Shown piece after piece: positions 45,991 to 56,339 of a stretch of DNA of 64,000 bases. The stretch's first letter is position 1; each line of letters begins with the position of its first letter. The DNA comes from Mytilisepta virgata (Eukaryota > Mollusca > Bivalvia > Mytilida > Mytilidae). The notes beneath the pieces are model-generated. The model ran no database searches and was not told the DNA's origin. It saw nothing but the letters and a program-made list of their open reading frames with translations. The stretch spans positions 69,858,314 to 69,922,313 of the forward strand of contig CM051521.1 of assembly GCA_028015205.1 (NCBI GenBank), given 5' to 3'. Both the position numbers and the translations under genes were made by a program.

Positions 45991-47309
45991 CAAGAGGCTC
46001 CCAGGATCCTGAATCGCTCACCTGGTCCTTAAGCTTTAAGGGAGTCTTTCATGAGCTATTACCCCTATAATGGATCATCTGACAACTTCGACCCAATTCA
46101 GACTTTTGTAGAGCTCAGTGAGCTGATTGTTTAAGCAAACAACAGCTTTTCTCTATCGACAATAGTTTTCATTCTATAGGGCAAAAACAAGAGAAAACGC
46201 TATTTTTGACATTTAAAGGGTCATCTATAAGGCATCAACAGTTATTTTGACATTTAAGGGACAAAACTTTAACTCCTAAAGGGCTCATTTAAACATTTTG
46301 CAAACTAAGGGAAATGCTGTGAAAATGGTCAATTTTGATGTTCTAAGGGGAATAACTCCTAAAAGGAATGATCATACAACTTAATAAGTACAAATTTCAA
46401 AAAAAAATCAAGAAAAAGGGCAATAACTCCTACATGGGTGGTTACATCTTCTTCAAAATTTCAAAGCAGGTAGATCTTGAGGTGTTGAACACTTTAGCTT
46501 CCCATCAGAATTTTGATATCTGTCACCATTTTTGAGTTATTTGCAAAAAACTGCAATTTATCCCTATGTTCTATTTTTAGCCATGGCAGCCATGTTTTTT
46601 TACAAATCAAAAATCCAAACAATAGTTTAGTAGCACTCATGCCAAGGAACAACTACACTAAGTTTGGTTGCAATTAAACTTATGGTGTAAGAGGAGTTAA
46701 CGATTTTATTACAATGAATAAAGACTGCAAAAATGGACAATTTTGACGATCTAAGGGGAATAACTCCTAAAAGGAACGAACCTACAACTTCGATCCTGTT
46801 ACAAATTTTGTAGATCTTTGTGTGCCTAACAATATGAAATTTAAATTTTTCAAATTTCCTTTATAGTATCCAAGATATTGAGCTTAATAAGTGCAAAATT
46901 TGGAAAAAATGCAGAAAAGGGGCAATAACTCCTACATGGGTCGTTGGATCTTCTTCAAAATTTCAGGGCAGGTAGATCTTGAGGTGCTGAACACTTTTAC
47001 CCTCTGCCAGAATTTTGATATCTGTTATGGTTTTTGAGTTATTTGCAAAAAACTGCAATTTACCCCCTATGTTCTATTTTTAGCCATGGCGGCCATGTTT
47101 TTTACGAATCAAAAATCCAAACGACAGTTTTGTAGCACATATACCAATAAACAACTGTACGAAGTTTGGTTGCAATTGGACTTATGGTGTCGGACGAGTT
47201 AACGTTTGAAAAATTGTTAACAGACGACGACGACAGACGACGACGACGACGACGACGGACGCCAAGTGATGGTAAAAGCTCACATGGACCTTTGGTCCAG
47301 GTGAGCTAA
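45991..47309 (+). mobile_element. GAGGCTC-family element C1 (inner layer)
   Basis: It begins CAAGAGGCTCCCAGGATCCTG and GCTCACCTGG. It ends with a long GACGACGACGAC run, GGACCTTTGGTCC and AGGTGAGCTAA at 47309. The host core unit is broken after TTTGACAAAA and resumes AAAGGGCAACAACTCC; the intact host phrase TTTGACGAAAAAAAGGGC is at 45660. No target duplication is needed to explain it. It has two core units of about 500 bp. Confidence 0.85.
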
Positions 47310-47435
47310 AAAGGGCAACAACTCCTAAATGGGTTTTGGGATTTCCTTTAAAATTTCAGGGTAGGTAGATCTCATCATAGCGAAAATTTTTCAAATTTAC
47401 ATTTCAGTTCTATCTCAAATAGTTATGGAGATAAA

Positions 47436-49115
47436 CAAGAGGCTCTCAAGAGCCTGAATCGCTCACCTGGCAAACAATGCACTATAAACTAAATTAATAT
47501 ATTAATATTTGTTGTAAATTAAACTGAGTATTAAAGGTCATGTAAAATGCTGAAAATACCTTTAAAAGCCTTTCAAGAACCTCTGGAAAGAAATGGGCAT
47601 GAGTTCTCCCTATGCTTGATTAAGATAGTCATGGTCAATCTGATGATTCACAATACAAAATACAAGCTTTAATTCATCTTCAAATACAAGTATAAATCTT
47701 TTGGTCTATATGTTGTCTTCGCTTTTAAAATGTTTGAAAAAAGTTATGTAAAAATTGTGGGTTAAGGCTTTTTATTTTCTATTATGCTTGATCTTTGATC
47801 ATATTGACTAAGCTGTTGGTTTTTATCCAATAAACCATGCTTAACTCATCTGTCATTTTGTAGAGTTTCATCCAAATCCCCCTAGTAGTTTCAGAAAAGA
47901 AGATGTTTGAAAATTTGTTAACAATGATGATAACGGACACCAAGTGATGGCAATTAAAAGCTCACATATTATGAAGTTTAATAATTGTTATACAACATTC
48001 TCATCATCACCATTCACTAAGGATAGCATGTTTACTTTAAAAACCAAATATTGTTGAAAACCGAGCAAATGTAAAAAATGGCGGGAAAATGGCAGCCATT
48101 TTAAAAATGGCCATCCAAAACAAACTTTCATCATCACCATTCAACTTGGGATACCATGTTTACCTTGAAAGTAGCTTTCATCTTCATTTTCTTTCTATAA
48201 TTCATGAAAAAACAGCATTTTGACCCCTATGTTCTATTTTTAGTAAGGGCGGCATTGTTTTTCGATCAATCAAAAATCCAAGAATTAACTTTTTGCAGGA
48301 TACCCTAAGGAACAATCTTACAAAGTTTTATTTGATTTTGAATAGTAGTTTCAGAGGAGAAGATTTTTGAAATAATAACATAAAAAAAAGCCCAAAATGT
48401 CAAAAAAGGGCAATAACTCTAACATCAGTTGACAGATTTTCACGAAAATCAGCACACAGGTAGCTCTCATCATGCTGAACACTTTCAACCTGCCAGAATT
48501 TGCCGTAACCTAATGATTTTTGAGATATTTGCGAAAAACTGTTGTTTGACCCCTATGTTCTATTTTTAGTAACAGTGGCCATGTTTTTTGATGGATCAAA
48601 AATCGAAGCATAAACTTTGTGCAGGATACCCTAAGGAACAATCTTACCAAGTTTCATTTGATTTTGAATAGTAGTTTCAGAGAAGATTTTTGAAATAATA
48701 ACATAAAAAAAAGCCAAAAATGTCAAAAAAAGGGCAATAACTCTAAAATCAGTTGACAGATTTTCACGAAAATCAACACACAGGTAGCTCTCATCATGCT
48801 GAACACTTTCAACCTGCTAGAATTTGCTGTAACCTAATGATTTTTGAGATATTTGCGAAAAAACTGTTGTTTGACCCCTATGTTCTATTTTTAGTAACAG
48901 TGGCCATGTTTTTCGACGGATCAAAAATCGAAGCATAAACTTTGTGCAGGATACCCTAAGGAACAACCATGCTAAGTTTTATCCAAATCCATTCAGTAGT
49001 TTCAGAGGAGAAGATGTTTGAAAAATTGTTAACGACGACGACAGACGACAACAGACGACGACGGACGCCAAGTGATGAGAATAGCTCACATGGCCTTTTA
49101 GGCCAGGTGAGCTAA
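47436..49115 (+). mobile_element. GAGGCTC-family element C2 (inner layer), exact A|T insertion
   Basis: It begins CAAGAGGCTC-TCAA-GAGCCTG and GCTCACCTGG. It ends TGGCCTTTTAGGCCAGGTGAG then CTAA at 49115. The host reads GGAGATAAA before it and TGACAAAAAATG after it; the empty host site at about 45630 reads GGAGATAAATGATGAAAA. The insertion therefore falls between A and T, with no duplication. It includes two near-identical core units of about 400 bp (48,220-48,620 and 48,540-48,950, overlapping as drawn) with CCTATGTTCTATTTTTAG phrases. Confidence 0.85.
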
Positions 49116-50070
49116 TGACAAAAAATGTTAAAACTTTGAAAATTTGATGAAAAAAGGGCAATAACTCCTAAATGGGTTTCAGGATTTCCTTCAAAATTTC
49201 AGGGTAGGTAGATCTTGTCATGCTGATTAATTTTACCCATGTCAGATTTTTTATATCTGTAACGGTTTTTAAGTTATAAGCCAAAAACAACACATGCAAC
49301 CCTATATTCTATTTTTAGCTATGACAGCCATGTTTTATGTCAGATTAAAATAAATTGAGGATCGTTTGTAGAGGACATGCATAGATCATTCCTATTAAGT
49401 TTCAAACCAATCGGCCCAGCGGTTTCAGAGGAGAAGATTTTTAATGAAAAGTTTACGACAGACGGACGACGGACGACAGACGCAAAGTGATGGCAAAAGC
49501 TCACCCTGGCATAGCCAGGTCAGCTAAAAACTAAGTTTTTCCCCAAACAGTGTTTTCCAATTTTTCTAAAAATTAAAAGGGATCTTCCTCTGATCATGTT
49601 CAACACTGTGTTTAAAATTTATGAAAATCTGTGATGGCAATCTGAAGTTATCCGACATAAGGTTAATTCTCAAAATATGCATTTTTTCATATAAACACTA
49701 AGGTTTTCCCCAAAAATTTTTTTCCAATTTTTATAAAAAACAAAAGGGACCTTCCTCTGATCGTGTCCAAAACTGTGTATAAAATTTATGAAAATTTGTG
49801 AAGCCAATCTTAAGTTATCATACGACATAGTGTTAATTCTCAAAATATGCATTTTTCATATAAAAATTAAGTTTTTCCCAAAAATTGTTGTCCGATTTTC
49901 CTCAAAACTGAAAGGGACCTTCCTTTGGTCAAGTCCAATATTGTGTATAAAAATCCATGAAGGCAAACTTATGTTATCATACGACAAAGGATGACGGACA
50001 GATGGACGGACAGACGGACGGACAAGACTGATTACTATAGGGCAGCCGCCATGTCCCATACCGCAAGTAT

Positions 50071-50404
50071 GAACCATTATTTTGATTGCCTATTCTTAAA
50101 GTACATTCACCAGGTCGATCATATGGAGACAAAAAATGACTAAAATGTGGACGGAAATACGAAAACTCTATTTTTTTTGACGATTTTCCAATCTTCCAAA
50201 AAAATATGTGTATTTTAGTGTCGAATAAATATAGTAAGTACAGTATATATTCTGATATTTTGCCACCATACTCTGTTTAGTTGTTCCCCAATGTCACCTA
50301 CTGGCTTGAGATGTGAGAAAACACTCAAAATCTAGTTGAGTATGTGAATCGGACGAAGACGTACGGAGAGAGTGGTTTCTAAAAATCCTAAAACTATGTT
50401 TGCA
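50071..50404. other. Short flank, nothing recognised
   Basis: No gene was supported. A G-rich AAGGGGTACACATTAA at about 50404 may be another element end. Confidence 0.35.
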
Positions 50405-50615
50405 AGGGGTACACATTAATTACCCTATTAGCAATTCAGGGGCAATAGCCCAAAAATGGGTTGACCCATTTTTCTGAAAATTTCATGACAGGTAGATCTT
50501 GACCTGATGAACATTTTTACCCCATGTCAGTAACAGACGACAGACGACGGACAATTGGTGACAGACGGCAATTGATGGCAAAAGCTCACATGTCCTTTTA
50601 GGACAGGTGAGCTAA
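50405..50615 (+). mobile_element. 3' fragment of a GAGGCTC-family element
   Basis: It starts within a GGGGCAATAGCCCAAAAATGG unit, carries GACAGACGACGGACAATTGG, and ends with the hairpin TGTCCTTTTAGGACA and GGTGAGCTAA at 50615. The stem differs from GGCC-type copies on both arms. Confidence 0.6.
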
Positions 50616-53040
50616 AAAGTCCAGTAAATTATAATTCCTATTTCCGAGGGCCATAACTTTCACGATAATTATCCGTTCAGCATGAAACTCAAACCTGATC
50701 TGTATCTCATTATTATAAGTTCAAATACCAAAAATAAGATCATTTGGTAAAAGGGTTTGCAAAAAAAGTCTGGAAAACTATTATTTTGACAATAATTCCT
50801 ATTTCCAAGGGCAATAACTCTCACATTAATAATCCAATCAGCGTGAAAATCAAACTTGTCCAGTAACTCATGATTATGAAGTTAAATACCAAAAATATTA
50901 TCATTTGGTTAAACAGTTTCTGAACTAGAGGCTCTCAAGAGCCTGTATCGCTCACCTGGATGTAACTTTCACCATGAAAATTTAAGTGTAGCAGTCAATT
51001 TGGATGGTTTTTCTATAGGGTTCTATGTTAAACTAAGTTCGACTGTGGCAGCCATCTTGGTTGACAGTCCAGGTCAATAGACTCATTTCTAAAAGAGAAC
51101 CATCTAAGGACCATTGCTGCAAAGTCTGGTTCCAATTGGTAAAGTGGTTTCAGACAAGCAGATTTTTCAATGAATTTTTCCATAGGGCCCTATGTTAAAG
51201 TAAGTTCGACTGTGGCGGCCATCTTGGTTAAAAGTCCACAAAATTGGACACATTTCTGAGAGAGGACCCTCTAAGGATCATTGCTGCCAAGTCTGGTTCC
51301 AGTTGGTCAAGTGGTTTCAGACAAGAAAATTTTCCATAGGGTCCTATGTTAACTAAGATCGGTTGTGGCGGTCATCTTGGTTAACAGTCCGGGTCATCGG
51401 ACATAATTCTGAAAGAGAACCTCCTAAGGACCATTACTGCCCCCTTTTTTCTAATTTTAGTAACAGCCACCATGTCGGTTGGAAGTCGTGGATGCCAGAC
51501 ATAATTTTGGAAGGGGGCCACCCAAGGACCATTCCAACAAAGTTTGGTCCCAATTGGCACAGTGGTTTCAGAGTAGAAGATCTTTAAAGGAAAGTTTACG
51601 CCGGACACCGTCTTTAAAGGGCAAAAACTCCTATAAGGAGTCAATCAATGATTTTGGTCATGTTGACTTATTTGTAGATCTTAATTCCTTGAACATTTTT
51701 GCTGTTTACAGTTTTCTTTATCTATAATAATATTCAAGATAATAACCAAAAACTGCAAAATTTCCTTAAAATTAACAATTCAGGGGCAATAACCCAATAA
51801 ATGGTTGACCGATTCATCTGAAAATTTCATGGCAGGTAGATCTTCACCTGATGTACATTTTTACCCCAGTCACTTATGCTATAAATGCTTTAGTTTTTGA
51901 GATATAAGACAAAAACTGCAGTTTACCCCTATGTTCTATTTTTAGCCATGTCAGCCATGTTGGTTGGCAGGAGGGGTCATCGGACACATTTTTTAAACTA
52001 GATACCATAATGATGCTTGTGGCCAAGTTTGGTTCAATTTGGCCCTGTAGTTTCAGAGGAGAAGATTTTTGTAAAAGTTAACGGACAATGGCGGACGCCA
52101 AGTGATGAGAGATTCTAAGTCAAGAATTCACTCTCTCATGGCCACCTTGTTCACTTCCATCCACACCAAACCAGTAATTTTCTGGAGGACCTCCCATACA
52201 TCATTTCTGCCAATTATGGTTTAAAAAGGCCATGCGGCTTCAAAGTAGAAGATTAAAACATGATGTCCCTTAGGGTTCAATGTAAAACTATGTACCACTC
52301 TAGCTGCCACATTAGCCATCTGGTCGGAACGAAATGAGGAATTTTTGTACAGGACCTCCTAGTCATCATTCTTTAAAAATATCAAAACATTTTGCCTTGT
52401 AGTTTCAGAGGAGAAGATTTTTGAAAATCAGCCGATAAGAAACAAGAATTGCCTCTGGCAGCCATAATCTTCATCCAATGCAAACCAAATGAGGAGTTTT
52501 TCTAAAGGACCTCCCATACATCATTTCTGCCAATAATGGTTTAAAAAAGCCATGCGGCTTCAAAGTAGAAGATTAAATTATGATTTCCCATAGGGTTCAA
52601 TGTAAAATTATGTACCACTATAGCTGCCACATTAGCCATCTGATCGGAACAAAATGAGGAACCTTTGTACAGGACCTCCCAGTCATCATTCCTGTAAAGT
52701 ATCATAACATTTTGCCTTGTAGTTTCAGAGAAGAAGATTTTTGAAAATCAGCCAATCAGAAACAAGAATTGCCTCTGGTGGCCATGTTTCTTGACCAATC
52801 AGAACTAAATGAGGAAACTTTGTTGAAGACCTTCCATACACCACTCATGCAAAGTTTGGTTGGAATTGGCCAAATGGTTTCTGAGGAGAAGATGTTTGAA
52901 TGAAAAGCTAACAACGGACGACGGACGGGCGACGGACGCCAAAAGATGGCAAAAGCTCACCCTGGTAATAGCCAGGTGAGCTAAAAAGTCTGGAAAACTG
53001 AAGTGTGACTGACGGATGGACTGATGGTAGGGGACTAATA
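50616..53040 (+). mobile_element. HINE-like element Y, split by element D
   Basis: Its own core units (about 180 bp) carry ATAATTCCTATTTCC, GGCAATAACTCTCAC and CATTTGGTTAAA. It resumes at 52985 as AAAGTCTGGAAAACTGAAG and ends with GACGGATGGACTGATGG and a G-rich GGGGACTAATAA. The uninterrupted unit at 50756-50786 (GGTTTGCAAAAAAAGTCTGG) is the empty site for element D. Confidence 0.65.
50934..52984 (+). mobile_element. Full-length GAGGCTC-family element D (2.05 kb)
   Basis: The 5' end is CTAGAGGCTC-TCAA-GAGCCTG with GCTCACCTGG. The core has 160-170-bp CGGCCATCTTGG units, then a CAATAACCCAATAAATGG unit, then two copies of a roughly 300-bp unit with TAGCTGCCACATTAGCCATC. A GACGGACGACGGACGG tract is followed by CCTGGTAATAGCCAGG and TGAGCTAA. 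Both ends are fixed by the empty site in element Y. The open frames at 51363-51727 are repeat translations. Confidence 0.8.
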
Positions 53041-53069
53041 AGGCATGAAATTTGAAGTCAAATATTTAC

Positions 53070-53132
53070 CAATCATCTTCAAAGGAAAAATAAGCTACAG
53101 GGTTATCTGGTTTGCCAGCAATACCAGCTTCT
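53070..53132 (-). CDS. zzef1: zzef1-like internal exon (most upstream in window)
   Basis: The acceptor TTTTTATTACAG precedes 53132 and the donor GATTG|GTAAAT is at 53070/53069. The 63-nt exon starts with the last base of a codon and encodes EAGIAGKPDNPVAYFSFEDD plus TG, completed to Cys by the 37.1 kb exon. DNPVAYFSFEDD matches the place of DDPIGWFELEEE that I recall in ZZEF1. The acceptor and first bases of the exon are tandemly duplicated upstream (53133-53370), giving alternative acceptors. Confidence 0.75.
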
Positions 53133-53370
53133 CTGTAATAAAAAGGAAAAATAACTAATTGATTGATCTGTCTGCCAGCAATACCAGCTTCTCTGTGATA
53201 TAAAGGAAAAATAAATTAATTGATTGTCCTTTCTGCCAGCAATACCAGCTTCTCTGTAATATAAAGGAAAAATAACTAATTGATTGATCTGTCTACCAGC
53301 AATACCAGCTTCTCTGTAATGTTAAGGCAAAATTAACTAATTTAATGTTCTGTCTGCCAGCAATATAAGC
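53133..53370 (-). repeat. 60-61-bp tandem repeat of a splice acceptor and exon start
   Basis: CCAGCAATACCAGCTTCTCTG (plus strand) recurs so that acceptor-like AG boundaries fall at 53132 (the real exon), 53192, 53253 and 53313, with a fifth decayed copy near 53370. Each copy includes the pyrimidine tract, AG and the first 20 or so exon bases. Using the 53192 acceptor would add 60 nt in frame without a stop (20 residues starting EAGIAGRQINQ). Confidence 0.8.
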
Positions 53371-53606
53371 TGAGAAAACATAGCATATCTGACATTGTAA
53401 TTAATGTTTGTATGGTAACATCGCTGAAGACAATATTGTTACATCACTCCCTTAAGTAAAATATGACTACTTTTCACTCGTGGATTATCCGATTTTCTTT
53501 CTCTTGGAGATCTTGGGGGGTGTAGATGGAAGTATTGTTCAGATTCATTTCCTTGGTATGTGATGTAAGAAATAGAAACAATGTAACTGCCACACAATTT
53601 TATAAA
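53371..53606. other. Intronic sequence, nothing recognised
   Basis: No feature was supported. The 124-codon minus frame at 53439-53813 reads into the MITE and has no domain. Confidence 0.4.
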
Positions 53607-54514
53607 TACTGTGGATTCATTAAAATTCGTTGTATACCAATTTTCGTGGTTTTCGTGGGTCCCAGTAAACCACAAATTTAAATATACAACGAAAAATAAT
53701 ATTTTTACTTGAGCTGAAGTGTACTCAAGTTTGAAACCACAGAGTTTTGATGTACCTATCCGAGACAACATTGAACAATTGCGCTTTAACTGCATGTAAT
53801 TGGATACTGACATATGATGAGTCAGCTATATCCACAGAGGATACAGTGTTATATGTAATTTTGTCTTTGGTAACATATATAACGTATAAACATTCAAACA
53901 ATTTTCTTTAAAAATATTTTGACTGTGTAAATTGTCACGGAATTCACTTCCGGTTTTTTTTTTTAATTCAACATTCAGGAAAAATATTAATCCTAAGTAG
54001 TCCTAAACAATACAGACTTTCTCATAAATTACAGTAATAACAACTTGTTAAAAGATAATAAAGCAGAAATTATTGAAATTATCGTATTACTAATCGGACT
54101 AAAAATATGTATGTATATGCCCTGAGGTTTTTGGTGACAAGTGATTGCAATTCTGTCAATATATATTTCACACCTGATTAACCTAACAAGTAAATAATTA
54201 CGGATTTTGTTGATTATTGTTAAATTCATGACAAGCTTTGTTCGGTTCAAAATTTGAAGAATCAGTTTGTTAGACTTTGTTTTATAAGTGCTTAAAATCA
54301 GTACTTTACTGTACAGTATCAATGTCTGATCGGCACGCTGTGTCGCAGTATTTTCATGATATCTGATGTGCCAAGCCATGAAATTCAGTATTTCAACAAT
54401 TTTTTATATTTTTGTTTCTAAGCCAGCAATCCACGAATTTACGAATCCCACGAAATCCCTTTTTTTCTCTATCCACAAAAATTGGTATCCAAGAAAATAA
54501 ATGAATCCACAGTA
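53607..54514. mobile_element. 0.9-kb MITE with TA ends (CTGTGGATTCATT family)
   Basis: The left end TACTGTGGATTCATT (53607) continues with GTATACCAATTTTCGTGG and TTTCGTGGG. The right end (54400-54514) is the reverse complement of the same phrases, about 100 bp on each side at moderate identity. TA at both outer edges fits a mariner-superfamily target. The interior has no transposase frame; the minus frames at 54029-54379 and 54393-54728 lack domains. Confidence 0.7.
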
Positions 54515-54654
54515 CTGAATTTGTAGGTTTAACTGAAATACTGTTAAGGTTGCCATAAACCAAGATTTTTAGCAACAATCCAAATAACCAAATAAATGTA
54601 TTTACAACAATAATAGAAGTATACTGATGTGTTTCTTTTAACACTAAATGGTTA

Positions 54655-54800
54655 TTCCACAAGTCACTCAAGCATGAAACTGAAGTCAAGGTCTGGAGAC
54701 AGGTGTCAGACTGGCATGTACCCATCAAAAACTATCTATACACCAAATATATGGTGGGTCTAAATATTACAATTGCTGAGAATGGACTTAATCACAAGAC
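54655..54800 (+). repeat. Copy of the 145-bp unit found at 32970-33235
   Basis: It shares GTGTCAGACTGGCATGTACC, a GAAGTCAAGGTCTGGAGACA phrase and a following GAATGGACTTAA. It is a single unit, about 22 kb away from the pair at 33 kb. Confidence 0.6.
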
Positions 54801-54913
54801 AAGTATACTGCTGCAAACTTTATATCATAATGTATCTGTGGACCTAAGATCTTAAATGTAGGTATTATATGTATTAAGGTTTTTAAAACATTTACGCTGC
54901 CAGTGGAAAGTAA

Positions 54914-55408
54914 TAAAGTAGAATCCCAATTTCTCGAACTCAAAGGGGTCTGTAAAATTAGTTCAAGGCATCGGTAGTTCGAGCCATCAGAGTCCAGTAA
55001 ATTTTCGGTTGCGAACCAACAATACATTAAAATTTAATTTACATCCTTTTTATTTATCTGATAATTAATCAAATCTTGATGTGGAAATAATAATTTAAGA
55101 ATAAATCACCGATAAACATCAAATGGATTATTAATGACCTGTAATTAATTAATCACCTTATTGTCATCAATGATCTGACCCTTTTCTCGCGAATAAAAAA
55201 TTATGTTCAAGTTACTGAGAGTAAAGTACATTATATTACTGTTGTACGGACCAGAAAATTAGTTCGAGAATTCGAGAAATCGGTGTTCGAAAAATCGAGA
55301 GTTAATTTACATAGACATAATGGAAAAAAATTACCGGACTTTCGTAAAGGGTCAAGAAATCCATGGTGTTTGAGGGACCCAAGTTCAAGCCACGGAGATT
55401 CTACTGTA
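54914..55408. mobile_element. 495-bp MITE with TA target duplication, Tigger/pogo-like
   Basis: The left end (TA)AAGTAGAATCCCAATTTCTCGAACT and the right end AGTTCAAGCCACGGAGATTCTACTG(TA) are imperfect inverted repeats. Subterminal TTCGAG motifs repeat on both sides. Such ends are typical of pogo/Tigger-type mariner MITEs. It has no coding sequence; the short minus frame at 55231-55422 is incidental. Confidence 0.7.
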
Positions 55409-55628
55409 CATATATCTTGCATTTTATGACATTAGTCACAGGCGAGACAAAAACTGTAAAAGGTAGGTAAAATCTGTTAACAGACTACTAAAAGCACTCC
55501 TCAAGATGAATTAAAAGAAAACATTTCATTTTAAATCAAATGAAAAATCAAAATGTTATGTTTCTTCTTCAAATTGCTAATTTTCACCCTTTTTACCCCT
55601 GGTATCTAAGAAATGATAAAAGATAAAA

Positions 55629-56243
55629 CTAGAGGCTCACTTGAGCCTGTATTGCTCACCTGGCTTTTATTAGGCCATTATAAAATGTAAGTTGTTTTGT
55701 ATCCACAAGGCTTTTAAAGAAACACAAAATGCCAAAGTTTGACTTTTGTCCTAAAAAGGTGGATCATTTGCATCAGACTTTCTATGAGATACTAGCCAAC
55801 CTTTGAATAAAGTCTGCCCATTAGTTCCTGAGCAAATGACAAAAAAGTCTTTTCTCATATGGATTCAATGGAAACTTTGAACAGTCGCAGCCATTGGTTG
55901 ATTGGATGAATCTCAACTAAAAGTGGATTGTTTGTAGAGGGTATTGTTGTCATCAATCCTGCAAAGTTTCAAAACATTTCATACTGTAGTTTCAGGAGAA
56001 GATCTTTGGAAATTGGCCAACAAAAATCAAAGATGGCCTCTGGCGGCCATGCTGTTTATTCAACCGGAACCAAAGGACAAAAGTTGGTAGAGGTCCTTCC
56101 ATACATCATTCCTACCAAGTTTGGTTACAATCCGCCAAGCAGTTTCAGAGGAGAAGATCAAAATGTGAAAAGTTTACAGACGACAGACAACAGAAGCAAA
56201 GTGATGACATAAGCTCACATGGCCTATATGGCAGGTGAGCTAA
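55629..56243 (+). mobile_element. Short intact GAGGCTC-family element (615 bp)
   Basis: It begins CTAGAGGCTCA-CT-TGAGCCTG then GCTCACCTGG. It ends with ACAGACGACAGACAACAGAA, GGCCTATATGGC and AGGTGAGCTAA. It is inserted in family K: AAAAGATAAAA on the left, AAAACTTTGTTGACATA on the right, compared with intact K copies at 33985 and 34690. It supplies the empty site for the nested element at 12193-13168. Confidence 0.8.
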
Positions 56244-56339
56244 AAAACTTTGTTGACATAAAAATAAAAGCACTCAACAAGATGAATTAAAAGAAAAAAC
56301 TTCCATAAGAACGGGATGAAAAATAAATCTATACTACAA

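Larger units (their letters stand above)
45025..49527 (+). mobile_element. GAGGCTC-family element C (middle layer of the nest)
   Basis: The 5' end is CAAGAGGCTC-ACCA-GAGCCTG followed by GCTCACCTGG. The 3' end is CCTGGCATAGCCAGG followed by TCAGCTAA. Core units of about 175 bp carry GGGCAATAACTCCTAAATGG, TAGATCTCAACATGGC and TCAAATAGTTTTGGAGATAA. The flanking host (element X) reads CATATAA on the left and AAACTAAG on the right. Elements C1 and C2 are inserted inside it. Confidence 0.8.
44699..50070 (+). mobile_element. HINE-like element X, split by a 4.5-kb nest
   Basis: It starts CTAGAATACTGAC with the hairpin CTGAC-AAT-GTCAG and then GGTCCCGCCGG. Core units of about 175 bp contain CTCAAAATATGCATTTTTTC and AAAGGGACCTTCC (copies ending near 45020, 49690 and 49860). 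The end has GACGGACAGATGGACGGACA and ACTATAGGGC near 50035. Element C occupies 45025-49527; the intact unit at 49671-49715 shows the empty site. The exact 3' end is uncertain. Confidence 0.7.
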
